64,000 nt of DNA, from the NCBI GenBank assembly GCA_041660925.1, contig JBAZVI010000001.1, forward strand, positions 124,001-188,000. The letters run 5' to 3'. Numbering within the stretch: the stretch's first letter is position 1; each line of letters opens with the position of its first letter. Source of the stretch: Elusimicrobiota bacterium. GTDB lineage: Bacteria; Elusimicrobiota; Elusimicrobia; UBA1565. The translations under genes were made by a program, and so were the position numbers. Positions 17,229-25,854 of the stretch are shown piece after piece. Under the pieces are notes generated by a model. The model had not been told where the DNA came from. It ran no database searches and worked only from the letters and a program-made list of their open reading frames with translations.

Positions 17229-18695
17229 ATGGCGAAACTCAAAGTGAACGAAGCCGTCGTCAAGAAGACCGCCGCCCGCTGCCGCGAGCGCGGCATCGTC
17301 ATCCCCACTTTCGCGCAGATGGCCGACCCGACGAAGGCCCCCGAGTCCGTCAAGAAGCGCCTCAAGGGCGTCGGCCTCTGGGACATCGACCCCGTCAACC
17401 TCTTCCGCATCACCTGGAAGAACGACCCGAAGACCGGCCAGTACGGCGGCGTGAACTTCGTCGAGATCCCGCGCGAGCTCTCCGGCGTCGACGCCCGCAT
17501 CATCGGCATCGTCGGCAAGTACTTCCCCACCGGCGCGCACAAGGTCGGCGCGGCCTTCGGCTGCCTCGCCCCGCGCCTGGTGACCGGCGAGTTCGACCCC
17601 TCGACGCAGAAGGCCGTCTGGCCCTCCACCGGCAACTACTGCCGCGGCGGCGCCTTCGACTGCGCGGTGCTCGCCTGCACCCCGGTCGCCATCCTCCCCA
17701 AGGAGATGAGCCAGGAGCGCTTCGACTGGCTCAAGTCCATCGGCGCCGAGGTCATCGCGACCCCGGGCTGCGAGAGCAACGTCAAGGAGATCTACGACGA
17801 GTGCTGGCGCATCCGCAAGAACCGCAAGGACTGCGTCATCTTCAACCAGTTCGAGGAGTTCGGCAACCCGACCTGGCACTACCACGTCACCGCGACGGCC
17901 ATCGAGGAGGTCTTCGCGGGCTTGAAGGGCAAGAAGCGCCTCGCCGGCTACGTCTCCGCGACCGGCTCGGCCGGCACCATCGGCGCGGGCGACCGGCTCA
18001 AGAAGGACTTCCCCGGCGTGAAGATCGCCGCCGTCGAGGCCCTGCAGTGCCCCACCCTCCTCCTCAACGGCTTCGGCGGACACCGCATCGAGGGCATCGG
18101 CGACAAGCACATCCCCTGGGTGCACAACGTGCGCAACACGGACATGGTGGTCGCCGTCGACGACGAGGACACGATGCGCCTGCTGCGCGCCTTCAACGAG
18201 CCCGCCGGCCGCAAGATGCTCAAGAAGGAAGGCCTCAAGGACGCCTTCATCGACCAGCTCCCCCTGCTCGGCATCTCCAGCATCTGCAACACGCTGGCCG
18301 CCATCAAGATGGCGAAGCACTACGAGCTCGGCAAAGACGACGTGATCTTCACCATCTTCACGGACTCCGCCGAGATGTACGGCTCCCGCTTGAAGGAGCT
18401 CACCGATGAGCTCGGCGCCTACAACGAGACCCAGGCCCTCGTGGACCTCGAGCGCCGCATGCGCGGCGCCGGCCGGGACAACCTGCGCGAGCTCGGCTAC
18501 TGGGACCGCAAGGCCCTCCACAACCTCAAGTACTTCACCTGGGTGGAGCAGCAGGGCAAGACGAGCGAGGAGCTCAACGCGCTCTGGGCCCCCGAGTTCT
18601 GGGACGAGACCTTCTCCCAGGTCGCCGAGTACGACCGCCTCATCGACGAGTTCAACGCCCGGACGGGCCTTCTAAAGGAAACGGCGAAGCACTGA
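17229..18695 (+). CDS. PLP-dependent cysteine synthase-like (fold type II) enzyme
   Basis: A 488-residue protein with AAGGGAG 8 nt before ATG. The PLP lysine is probably in YFPTGAHKVGAAF, with the substrate/phosphate loop WPSTGNYCRGGAFDC and the glycine loop SATGSAGTIGAGDRLK. It resembles the long (~480 residue) pyridoxal-phosphate dependent family related to cysteine synthase and tryptophan synthase beta, found in anaerobes; the exact substrate is not known. Cotranscription with thrC suggests an amino-acid beta- or gamma-elimination/replacement step. It ends in a Phe/Trp-rich tail not found in CysK. Confidence 0.8.
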   Translation: MAKLKVNEAVVKKTAARCRERGIVIPTFAQMADPTKAPESVKKRLKGVGLWDIDPVNLFRITWKNDPKTGQYGGVNFVEIPRELSGVDARIIGIVGKYFPTGAHKVGAAFGCLAPRLVTGEFDPSTQKAVWPSTGNYCRGGAFDCAVLACTPVAILPKEMSQERFDWLKSIGAEVIATPGCESNVKEIYDECWRIRKNRKDCVIFNQFEEFGNPTWHYHVTATAIEEVFAGLKGKKRLAGYVSATGSAGTIGAGDRLKKDFPGVKIAAVEALQCPTLLLNGFGGHRIEGIGDKHIPWVHNVRNTDMVVAVDDEDTMRLLRAFNEPAGRKMLKKEGLKDAFIDQLPLLGISSICNTLAAIKMAKHYELGKDDVIFTIFTDSAEMYGSRLKELTDELGAYNETQALVDLERRMRGAGRDNLRELGYWDRKALHNLKYFTWVEQQGKTSEELNALWAPEFWDETFSQVAEYDRLIDEFNARTGLLKETAKH

Positions 18696-18699
18696 CCTT

Positions 18700-18742
18700 C
18701 CTCCCCTCCCCTTCCCGCGGGAAGGGGCTGGGGTAGGGGGAG
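18700..18742. repeat. intergenic CCCCTTCCC palindrome
   Basis: CCCCTTCCCGCGGGAAGGGG forms a perfect 10-bp stem and lies between the PLP enzyme and the PspC gene. It is a member of the dispersed family and may also act as an attenuating hairpin. Confidence 0.6.
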
Positions 18743-18769
18743 CCCCAAAAGGGCACCATAGGAGGCCCC

Positions 18770-18970
18770 ATGCACGACGTCAAGAAGCTCTACCGCTCCC
18801 GCACAAACAGGACCGTCCTGGGCATCCTGGGCGGCCTCGGGGACTACTTCGGGATGGACGCGACCCTCTTGCGGGTCATCTTCATCGTCCTGCTAGTGCT
18901 GACCGTCTTCGTCCCCCTAGCCCTGTGCTACGTCCTGGCGTGCTTCGTCATTCCTGAAGAACCGTCCTAA
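18770..18970 (+). CDS. PspC domain protein
   Basis: A 66-residue small membrane protein consisting of a PspC domain: the N-terminal KKLYRSRTNRTVLGILGGLGDYF, then DATLLRVIFIVLLVLTVFVPLALCYVLACFVIPEE with one to two hydrophobic segments. PspC-type proteins sit in the inner membrane and take part in envelope stress signalling in other bacteria. GGAGG lies 8 nt upstream of the ATG. Confidence 0.9.
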   Translation: MHDVKKLYRSRTNRTVLGILGGLGDYFGMDATLLRVIFIVLLVLTVFVPLALCYVLACFVIPEEPS

Positions 18971-19000
18971 AAGGATCACACCCGCTACAGTTCCCTACTG

Positions 19001-19040
19001 CCCCCCTCCCCCTTCGGGGGAGGGAAGGGGAGAGGGAGAA
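19001..19040. repeat. intergenic CCCTCCCCC palindrome
   Basis: CCCTCCCCCTTCGGGGGAGGG with flanking G-runs; same dispersed family. Confidence 0.6.
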
Positions 19041-19045
19041 CTCCA

Positions 19046-19080
19046 AAAGAGAAGGCCCGCCAAATGCGGGCCTTCTCTTT
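19046..19080. terminator. bidirectional Rho-independent terminator
   Basis: Perfect 15-bp arms (19046-19060 and 19066-19080) around the loop CAAAT, with A/T runs on both sides, placed between the convergent PspC and methyltransferase genes. Confidence 0.9.
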
Positions 19081-19105
19081 CTTCCGTCGCTAGCAATCTA
19101 CCGCA

Positions 19106-19852
19106 TCACCGCGCCATCAGCGCAAACACCCCCCAACCCAGGTACTCGCGCGTATACGCGGCGTAGCGCTCGGGCTCCGAGGTCAGTTGCGCCCGGACCT
19201 CTTTGGCGAACTCATCGGCGGGATTGGCTTCGAGCCAGCGGCGCATGGTGAGCCATTTGGCCGCCTCGTATCGGTCCCAGCCGTCCTGGTCGGCCAGGAC
19301 CAGCTCGACGACGTCGTAGCCAAGGCGGCCGAAGGACGCGAGCAGCTTCGGGAGCATGAGGAAGTCGGAGAGCGAGTGGGCAAGACAGCCCTTGGCGACC
19401 TCTTCGGTCGGCGGCAGCTGCCGCCAGAAGGGCTCGCCGACGAGGATGAGCCCTCCGGGGCGCAGGCTCCGGGACAGGAGCTCGATGGTGCCCTGGACTC
19501 CCCCGCCGATCCAAGTGGCCCCGACGCAGGCGGCCAGGCCGACCTTCTCGCGCGCGACATAGCCCGCCGCATCGCCATGGATGAACTCGACTTTATCGGC
19601 GACGCCGAGCTCGACCGCGCGGAGCTTCGCCTGCTCGGTGAACAACGCGCTCATGTCGACACCGGTGCCGGTGACGCCGTGATCGCGCGCCCAGGTGCAC
19701 AGCATCTCCCCCGACCCGCTGCCGAGGTCGAGGGTCCGGGTCCCCGCCTTCAGACGCAGCGCCGCGCCGAGCGCGGCGAGCTTCTCGGGCGTGATCGGGT
19801 TGTGGATGCGATGCGCGCTCTCGCTGATGTTGAAGATCCGTGGGATGTCCAT
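19106..19852 (-). CDS. class I SAM-dependent methyltransferase
   Basis: A 248-residue protein. Motif I is RTLDLGSGSGEML (~residues 38-50), the acidic end of strand 2 is GVDMS, the motif II region is EFIHGDAAGY, and post-I is RPGGLILVGEPFW. The substrate cannot be told. AAGGAG lies ~11 nt upstream of the ATG. It is the last normal-GC gene before the AT-rich island. Confidence 0.85.
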   Translation of the reverse strand: MDIPRIFNISESAHRIHNPITPEKLAALGAALRLKAGTRTLDLGSGSGEMLCTWARDHGVTGTGVDMSALFTEQAKLRAVELGVADKVEFIHGDAAGYVAREKVGLAACVGATWIGGGVQGTIELLSRSLRPGGLILVGEPFWRQLPPTEEVAKGCLAHSLSDFLMLPKLLASFGRLGYDVVELVLADQDGWDRYEAAKWLTMRRWLEANPADEFAKEVRAQLTSEPERYAAYTREYLGWGVFALMAR

Positions 19853-19867
19853 ATTAATAACACTCCT

Positions 19868-19915
19868 TACCCTTCCTCACTGTCCTCCCCCACTGGGGAG
19901 GGCAGGGTAGGGGCG
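19868..19915. repeat. intergenic CCTCCCC palindrome
   Basis: CCCTTCCTCACTGTCCTCCC followed by CACTGGGGAGGGCAGGGTAG; dispersed family member just before the AT-rich island. The rest of 19,916-20,034 shows no gene. Confidence 0.5.
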
Positions 19916-20034
19916 AACCGCCGTTTCTCTTGAGCACAAGCTGCTGACCATCCTCAATGCGAGCTGAAAAACCATGCTGTTTGGCAGGCGGCTTAGCCCC
20001 GATGAAAAGACAGTTGCTGGCACCATAAGGCCGT

Positions 20035-21072
20035 CTAGCCAATCTTCCAGTGCGGATATTGCTTCCATCTCTTTAAGGTGGCGGCAAGTGATTCATCCAA
20101 GGTTATACTTGCATCACCGAACAGCGTACCAGCGCAGGGATTCTGTTGGGCACACTTCCTAACCACCCAATTTGGTATTTCAGCCCCGCAGTGCCTGCAT
20201 CCATTGGTTAAAAATATTTCTCCGGTCCTTTTGATTGGGCGCTCTTGGAATCTTCCAACCCGAAGAGAGTGAAATTGTCCCCTGAGCCACTCCAGTATCT
20301 GCACAGGGGAGTCCCAAAACCAAATTGGGGAAGGATCCAGCCCGTCCACTAGCAGTTGAACAGATGAAAGGAGCCTATCACTGTGTTTGCATTGTGGACA
20401 CGTCCCATTTAAGCCATACAGCCTAATCGGCACCTCGCCTCCGATTAAGGGAACCCAATTTAGGCGTCCAGCCAATGCCTTGGTCACAAATTCGCTGAGC
20501 TCCAATTCATCGGACCATTTCACGACCGCAGAATTCATCTCGCGCGGCGGAATGCCAACAATGAATCGGTCCGCATCGTATCGAATGTTGAACGCAGGGA
20601 TTTCTCTATTCGAACGAAAACTGGGCTGTTTGAATAGCCATACACATTTCTTGGCTCCTGCCTGATAAATTGAGTGTCGAAAAGCTGTGTGCTCGTCATT
20701 TTGCTTTTGGAGTTGAACCTCAAATATGAATGACTCTTGCGCCCTTTCGACAAACACGTCCGCAACATGACCCGAGCGCAAAGGATACTCTGTTTTTGCA
20801 TCCCACCCCGCCGATTGCGCCGCAACTGCAACTTGATGCTTTGCTAGCAAATGCAGCCAGCTCTCCGGGGCGGAGGTGCATTTTTCATCTTTGCGAAAAT
20901 GAGCGAAGAACCTCGTGCCGCGAGAACTAACCTTCGGCACGGCGATTGCCCCACAACATGGAAAACGAAGATGTCGGTCTCTCTTATGACGTTGCCTGAT
21001 TTCTGCCCAAGCAAAATCATCGAGCTTATACGCGTAAATATCGATCCCATCCGATATGCAATGTAATGGCAT
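20035..21072 (-). CDS. CoiA-like nuclease, integron cassette gene
   Basis: A 345-residue protein of the CoiA-like family. The N-terminal part has a Cys pair (FPCCG) and the HFA(H) segment TRFFAHFRKDE. The nuclease core follows: ESWLHLLAKHQVAVAA, then YPLRSGHVADVFV and FIFEVQLQKQ, which carry the D...ExQ residues of a PD-(D/E)XK site. Two CxxC pairs (CPQC, CRHCG) in the C-terminal half suggest a zinc ribbon. CoiA acts on incoming DNA in competence; relatives occur in mobile elements. The start lies 13 nt after the attC R' box, typical of a cassette. Base composition is AT-rich compared with the flanking chromosome. Confidence 0.75.
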   Translation of the reverse strand: MPLHCISDGIDIYAYKLDDFAWAEIRQRHKRDRHLRFPCCGAIAVPKVSSRGTRFFAHFRKDEKCTSAPESWLHLLAKHQVAVAAQSAGWDAKTEYPLRSGHVADVFVERAQESFIFEVQLQKQNDEHTAFRHSIYQAGAKKCVWLFKQPSFRSNREIPAFNIRYDADRFIVGIPPREMNSAVVKWSDELELSEFVTKALAGRLNWVPLIGGEVPIRLYGLNGTCPQCKHSDRLLSSVQLLVDGLDPSPIWFWDSPVQILEWLRGQFHSLRVGRFQERPIKRTGEIFLTNGCRHCGAEIPNWVVRKCAQQNPCAGTLFGDASITLDESLAATLKRWKQYPHWKIG

Positions 21073-21085
21073 TGGGGTGAGATCA

Positions 21086-21147
21086 ACTTAACGCCTTGTT
21101 AATCCTCGTGCGCTACCGGCGGCCTGGTTTAGTTGCATTAGTTAAGG
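21086..21147 (-). other. attC recombination site (integron cassette end)
   Basis: Read on the minus strand it starts with CCTTAAC (degenerate RYYYAAC) and ends with GTTAAGT (matches GTTRRRY). The 5' half (TAATGCAACTAAACCAGGCC) is nearly the same as in the site at 23127-23188, and so is the DNA just before it. It lies between the stop of the lipoprotein gene and the start of the CoiA-like gene. Confidence 0.65.
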
Positions 21148-21169
21148 GCCTGGCGCCGCAATGCCTAAT

Positions 21170-21622
21170 CTACGGATTCAAGCCCAAGGCCAACCGTCGC
21201 TGCGCTTTGGCGCTTGCAGCCCAGTTCTCCTTTTCAGCACCCAGAGGCAGACTTCCCAATTCCTTCGGAAGCAATGTGCTCAGGGCTCCGCGCGCCTCTT
21301 CCGTGTTCGTCCGGCCCTCCACCAGCTTGGTCTGTATCTGCTTAGCCAAAGAAGAACCGCTCAGAAACATATACACTTGCGCTCGTCGAACGAACTCTTT
21401 GTCAATGTCTCCCTTTGCAAGAACCCCTTCGCTGCTCTGAGCACCTGCCGCACCAGCAACCCGAAGCCCTTCTGGAGGAATCAAGGTAACCTCGCCAGTC
21501 GTCCTATTCAGACGATACACCTTCCCGTCTGCGGCACTCACGAGCTGATATTTCTCATGCTCTCCGAGACGACTGCACCCACCAAGGACGCACAGAATCA
21601 GTATTGCCATCCTTCTTTTCAT
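21170..21622 (-). CDS. lipoprotein of unknown function in cassette
   Basis: A 150-residue protein with a lipoprotein signal: MKRRMAILILCVLGGCSR (Cys 16). A short b-strand unit (YQLVSAADGKVYRLNRTTGEV) follows, then a helical region. No family recognised. It shares a cassette with the SIR2-like gene upstream, since no attC lies in the 44-base gap between them. AT-rich composition. Confidence 0.65.
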   Translation of the reverse strand: MKRRMAILILCVLGGCSRLGEHEKYQLVSAADGKVYRLNRTTGEVTLIPPEGLRVAGAAGAQSSEGVLAKGDIDKEFVRRAQVYMFLSGSSLAKQIQTKLVEGRTNTEEARGALSTLLPKELGSLPLGAEKENWAASAKAQRRLALGLNP

Positions 21623-21666
21623 ATTTTCCCCTTCCGCCTTAATTCATTCTGGCACTGTATGATAAG

Positions 21667-22526
21667 TCATCCAGGAAGGATTTCATTAACAAACTCAGCA
21701 AATGTGGCTCTCTTGTATTCTATTTGGCTATGAATTTGTGAGATATATCGTTTAAGAACTTCTGGGTTCGGATCCACAACATTGATAAGGGTATTGGGTC
21801 GTTCCCTCAGCAACATCCGAACGCCACGTCGCAGAATATACCGCGCTGCGAAATCCAGAGATGGCAGTGAATATCCGACGAACCAGACTTCTTTTGCCTG
21901 GTTCAGAGATACCCGCGCTCTTTCCCACCAATATACGCTAACGCTTTTCGGATCCTTAAAGATTGTGGGAGCAAGAATAATGGGCTTGGCGCATTCTGAA
22001 GGCTTATCCATCCAGGCCATCTCTCCTTTTTCTTCATCCTCCAGTGATATGTCTGATGTGCCGGGAAGTAGAGCTGATGAATTTCGACTCCAGCGCACTT
22101 GGCGATAGCTCGTTCTAGTTCGATATCATAATTGAACGTAATGATTATGTCTGACGGACCAAGCTGCTTCGCGAATGCAACATAGCTCTCGTCTAGAGAG
22201 GAACTTTTCGTCCAAAAAAAGGAAACCATCGCCGCAACCAATTTGCCACGCACTTTGAGTAAGCGCTCTTCTGAAAATGCTCCTTTAGAGTTAATCCCCT
22301 CTAAATGAACTGCAGCATCAATACAACTGAGCAAATCCTCAATATTCACTTCTTCCGGATGAACGTGACCATCAAAGCGGGGCGGATACAGATACTTCAG
22401 TAGCGATTTAAGTTCATCATCCTTTCTAAGACCCTTATCCCACAAGGCTTTAAATAAATTATTCGTCAGAACTTTAAAGCGATCGTAAGAGCAGCCGGCG
22501 CCAATCACAAAAACGCGCTGTTTCAT
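21667..22526 (-). pseudogene. SIR2-like domain gene interrupted by a -1 frameshift
   Basis: Two overlapping frames together give one SIR2-like protein of ~286 residues. The first (from ATG 22526) has the NAD-loop-like FVIGAGCSYDRF, EEVNIEDLLSCID, and SDIIITFNYDIELERAI. The second carries KPIILAPTIFKDP, WWERARVSLNQAKEVWFVGYSLPSLDF and TLINVVDPNP, which are the usual C-terminal motifs. The most likely crossover is near the A5 run at 22027-22031 (coding-strand GAAAAAG), where a -1 shift joins the frames. It may be a sequencing indel, a real mutation or a programmed shift. SIR2-like NADases are common phage-defence effectors. The ATG is 11 nt after an attC R' box. Confidence 0.7.
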
Positions 22527-22537
22527 TTTCTAGCTCT

Positions 22538-22617
22538 GTCTAACGCCGAGGCTGTGCAACAGCAGTTTCAACTGTCCCCCCAAACCGCGGCCGCTGCGCA
22601 CAAGCCAATAGTTAGGC
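22538..22617 (-). other. attC recombination site (best conserved)
   Basis: On the minus strand: GCCTAAC (RYYYAAC) ... GTTAGAC (GTTRRRY), 80 bp. The inner arms GGCTTGTGCGCAGC and GCTGTTGCACAGCC pair with a single extra base, which is the extrahelical-base architecture that integron integrases recognise. It lies directly 3' of the membrane-protein gene and 5' of the SIR2-like gene. Confidence 0.8.
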
Positions 22618-22635
22618 GAAGCGACTTGTGCTGAT

Positions 22636-23109
22636 TCATTGCTTCGCTAGCTTCCCAGTCACCGTCTCAACTGCTTTCCCAATTGAGTGAATAAATCCTT
22701 CGACGGTTTGTGGCAATTTCCCAGTGATTCCAAGCAACGCAACCAGTGCCAAGGTCAAATCGAGCTTGCTCAGCAGATTTAGATTCGGCGCCGTCAGCAC
22801 GAAGCCTTCCGGGAGCGGCGGGGCAGGCGGGGCAACTGAAAGAAAGAGCCTGTAGGAAAGCAAGAAAACGGCAGTCCAACCCGCCAGTGATCCTACGAAG
22901 TTGTACATGAAATCCTGAAAGTAATGGACGAGGAGTATTTGCCAGCAGCGCCATTCCTCCTTTCCATCACGCTTTGCCTGCGCGTTTTCATTTTTTACTT
23001 CGCGCACTTCGATGGCGATTCCGCGAACCCCATACAGAGTGCTCACTATTAGCGCGAGCCCTAAAAAGCCGCACTGGTGCTGCACTGGAAACTGCATGAG
23101 GCTCATCAT
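22636..23109 (-). CDS. small polytopic membrane protein in cassette
   Basis: A 157-residue protein with about three hydrophobic segments (CGFLGLALIVSTLYGV; FVGSLAGWTAVFLLSYRLFL; LDLTLALVALLGITG). The chosen ATG has AGGGGAA ~7 nt upstream; earlier in-frame starts would overlap the attC site. No family is recognised. It is bounded by attC sites on both sides, so it is a single-gene cassette. Confidence 0.6.
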   Translation of the reverse strand: MMSLMQFPVQHQCGFLGLALIVSTLYGVRGIAIEVREVKNENAQAKRDGKEEWRCWQILLVHYFQDFMYNFVGSLAGWTAVFLLSYRLFLSVAPPAPPLPEGFVLTAPNLNLLSKLDLTLALVALLGITGKLPQTVEGFIHSIGKAVETVTGKLAKQ

Positions 23110-23126
23110 CTCGTTCCCCTGGGCAC

Positions 23127-23188
23127 GCCTAACGCCTAGCTGAGCCGCAGGCACTACCCGCGGTCTGGTTTAGCTCCATTAGTTAAGT
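23127..23188 (-). other. attC recombination site
   Basis: On the minus strand: ACTTAAC (RYYYAAC) ... GTTAGGC (GTTRRRY), 62 bp, with inner arms AGCTAAACC/GGCTCAGCT and CGCGGG/CCTGCG able to fold. A 6-bp GTGCCT/AGGCAC hairpin abuts it. It lies 113 bases past the stop of hamB. Confidence 0.7.
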
Positions 23189-23301
23189 GCCTGGCACCGT
23201 AAGGCACAGTTGCTCGCACCGCAAGCGAAACGTACCGACGCCTGATGCTGACGAACCGCCAATATGCCCAATTTCGGACCTGTACCTAGCGGGAAAACCT
23301 G

Positions 23302-25851
23302 CTACCCTGCTAGTACCAAGTCCTCAACCTGAAGACGTTCCCAGTAATTCAAGTTCTTAGCCCCCGCAATAATGGCTGAATAGAGTATCCCGGGAGACTT
23401 GAGCAGGTCGTCTTGATTGTGTCCGGCCTTGTGAATTCGCTCTGCTAGCCTAATAGCGGTCTCACGTCCGATTCCAATCTCAATCAAACGGCGAGTCAGC
23501 GGCTTGTAGGAGCCCATTTCAATGAAGCTCAGAATGGGATTCCCCTTTTCCTGTATTGCGACTACGGGGCTTAGGAATCGAGTTAATTTGAACGGGATCA
23601 CATCGGAGATTAGCTTCAGAAGATTGTGGATGTCTTTGGAGTTCTTGGGGTCCCGTTCGGCCATGATTTCGTGCAGCGGCTTCTCCGTTGCCCATTTCCC
23701 GGCAGTTATTGCGATTGCCTTCCGCAGTCCTTCATGATCGACATTGATGTGCTTATTGAAATAGAAAGGACTGATTTCCTTCAGGTGCGCGATTGTCGAT
23801 AAAATCGTCCCTACCAGATTGCCGTCGAACGGATTCCTTGGAATTTTGTGGAATTTGTTATTGCTCTGTGCAATCCAGATTTCATCCAAGACCACAGGGT
23901 CCCAGTAGGGGTTGGCGGCGCAGACTTCAGGAGAAACGTGGAGGGTCTTGAGTTGGCGTTGGATTTCACGAAACTCTCCCATGGTGAATTCGATTCCCGT
24001 AGCATATAGTCGGGTCGTTGCATCATCGCCATACCGCATGATCATCTGCCGAATGTAAACCTCAACATCCAAGTAGTTCAGTTGGGCGTTCTGGGGCCTA
24101 TTGTGACGAAGGTCGTCTAGAATGTCTGCGCGATTCCGTTCAAATTTTTCCTTGTACCCATGGCTGATGGTTTTCTGATCCAGCTCAGCCAGGGATATGT
24201 CGGCCTCGTCGAATGTCGTCTCGTCTAAGACGATTGCCCTGCCGACAACATCCTTCATTAGGCGACCCGCGCGGCCGCGCAGATTCGCAAACTCATAGCC
24301 AGTGAGATGGGCAGAGGTCTTTCCAGATTTCAAATAAAGGAACGGGTTTCGAGCAATAATGTGCTTCGCCGGCAGATTGACGCCTTGCATTAATGTCGTT
24401 GTCGTCGTCATCACTTTGATCACTTGGCAAGCGAAAGCTTTCTCTATCGCTCGACGCACATCAAGAGGCAGCTTGCCGTGATGGCAGGCGATACCCTTTT
24501 CCAAAGACTTCACCAACTCATAATCTGGGTGGACGAGACCAGCGACATACTCCCGGAGGCTCTTAAGTTCAGGGGCCCGGTCCGCTTTCTTGGGTAGCAG
24601 GTCTGCCAGAGCTTTAGCAGTGCTCAATGCTTGTGAGGAAGTCGGAGAAAAAATTAGAGTTCCGGCGGAATCCTCCAGATTCGAGATCAGGTGATGAATG
24701 AATCTATGAACATGCTCGTTGTATTGTTTCCCACCAAACTTTGAAACCACATCGGCCCCGGCAATCTCAACTTTAATCGGCTCCCGGCGTATCGTGGAGT
24801 ATTGCTTGAGAACAACCTTCTCTTTCTCCGCGTTAAACGCATAGGCAAGATTCAGAACGGGACTTGACTGTGTCGAAATCGCAACGCTTTGCCCCCCAAA
24901 GAGGTCCTCAGTAAGGTTCCGGATATTGTTGATTCGGGGACCTGCAATGATGATCTTCGGAGGACGCTGTGTCCTGAATTCCTGTAGGACATGGTAAAGG
25001 GTATGGGCTCTCTCCTCACCTGAATCAGATACACGCTCTAGGTTCTGAATTTCATCGACAACGAGGGCCTGCAAATTCTGAAACGGCTTTTCAGTTTGAC
25101 TGAATGCCGCCAGCGCGCGCTCTTGCGTAAGAACGTAGATTGTATTGGCGTGTTCTTTTTCGTAATCGGCCGAGTAAGTTTGAAAAACGCTGAAGTTGGT
25201 TAGACCAAACTTCTGAATTGTCGATTTGAAGTCGCTCGTAACCTGTGCGATAAGGCTTAGGGTCGGAACGATATAGACGACTTCACCCGGCGATTCAATC
25301 AGCATCGACACAATCTTGTTGACGAGCACAAAAGATTTCCCGGCAGAAGTCGGAGCGGAGACGCCGACGCTTCTGTATTTGTCGATGGCATTCCACAAGT
25401 CCTTTTGGAAGCCTGAGAGGACGATTGATTTCCCTTCAGCCACTTCAACTTCGCTCTCGACTATGTTGGCCGCGAGTCGGTATTGGCTTAGGATGCTGCC
25501 TAGGCCGGAGAACTGATCGTTCGTGGCATCGTAATTCGGGTCGACCATTTTAGCCGTCGGTCCTAGGCCAATTCTGGAAACAGCCTGGATGAGTACAATT
25601 GGAAGGCCATCCCACTTCGTATCCCGATGCTCCCACAAGAGGGCGCAGATCGCTAGGCAGAGGTTCTTGGTTTTCTCGTCATCTCCAGCGTGACGCGAGA
25701 GTTGCTCGGCATAGTTCGCCAGCTTAACGACTTCAATCTCACTTAGGGGCTTGAGGTCTTTGGGTTCGAACTTTAGCGATGTGGCGACCTTCCACATCTC
25801 ATGCTCAAGAAGGCGGCCGACCAAACGTTCTGCCGGTGCTGGGAGTTTCAT
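23302..25851 (-). CDS. hamB: Hachiman defence helicase HamB
   Basis: An 849-residue superfamily 2 (Ski2-like) helicase. Motif I is VSAPTSAGKSFVL (~160), Ia PTLSLIAQV, II LVVDEIQNL (DEIQ box), III-like IIIAGPR, V-like MTTTTTLMQGVNLPA and VI NLRGRAGRLMKD. A C-terminal ~300-residue region has no catalytic motif. It starts 3 bases after the stop of hamA. In characterised Hachiman systems HamB binds DNA ends or ssDNA and restrains HamA until damage or phage DNA is sensed. Length and order fit. AT-rich like the rest of the island. Confidence 0.85.
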   Translation of the reverse strand: MKLPAPAERLVGRLLEHEMWKVATSLKFEPKDLKPLSEIEVVKLANYAEQLSRHAGDDEKTKNLCLAICALLWEHRDTKWDGLPIVLIQAVSRIGLGPTAKMVDPNYDATNDQFSGLGSILSQYRLAANIVESEVEVAEGKSIVLSGFQKDLWNAIDKYRSVGVSAPTSAGKSFVLVNKIVSMLIESPGEVVYIVPTLSLIAQVTSDFKSTIQKFGLTNFSVFQTYSADYEKEHANTIYVLTQERALAAFSQTEKPFQNLQALVVDEIQNLERVSDSGEERAHTLYHVLQEFRTQRPPKIIIAGPRINNIRNLTEDLFGGQSVAISTQSSPVLNLAYAFNAEKEKVVLKQYSTIRREPIKVEIAGADVVSKFGGKQYNEHVHRFIHHLISNLEDSAGTLIFSPTSSQALSTAKALADLLPKKADRAPELKSLREYVAGLVHPDYELVKSLEKGIACHHGKLPLDVRRAIEKAFACQVIKVMTTTTTLMQGVNLPAKHIIARNPFLYLKSGKTSAHLTGYEFANLRGRAGRLMKDVVGRAIVLDETTFDEADISLAELDQKTISHGYKEKFERNRADILDDLRHNRPQNAQLNYLDVEVYIRQMIMRYGDDATTRLYATGIEFTMGEFREIQRQLKTLHVSPEVCAANPYWDPVVLDEIWIAQSNNKFHKIPRNPFDGNLVGTILSTIAHLKEISPFYFNKHINVDHEGLRKAIAITAGKWATEKPLHEIMAERDPKNSKDIHNLLKLISDVIPFKLTRFLSPVVAIQEKGNPILSFIEMGSYKPLTRRLIEIGIGRETAIRLAERIHKAGHNQDDLLKSPGILYSAIIAGAKNLNYWERLQVEDLVLAG

Positions 25852-25854
25852 GCC

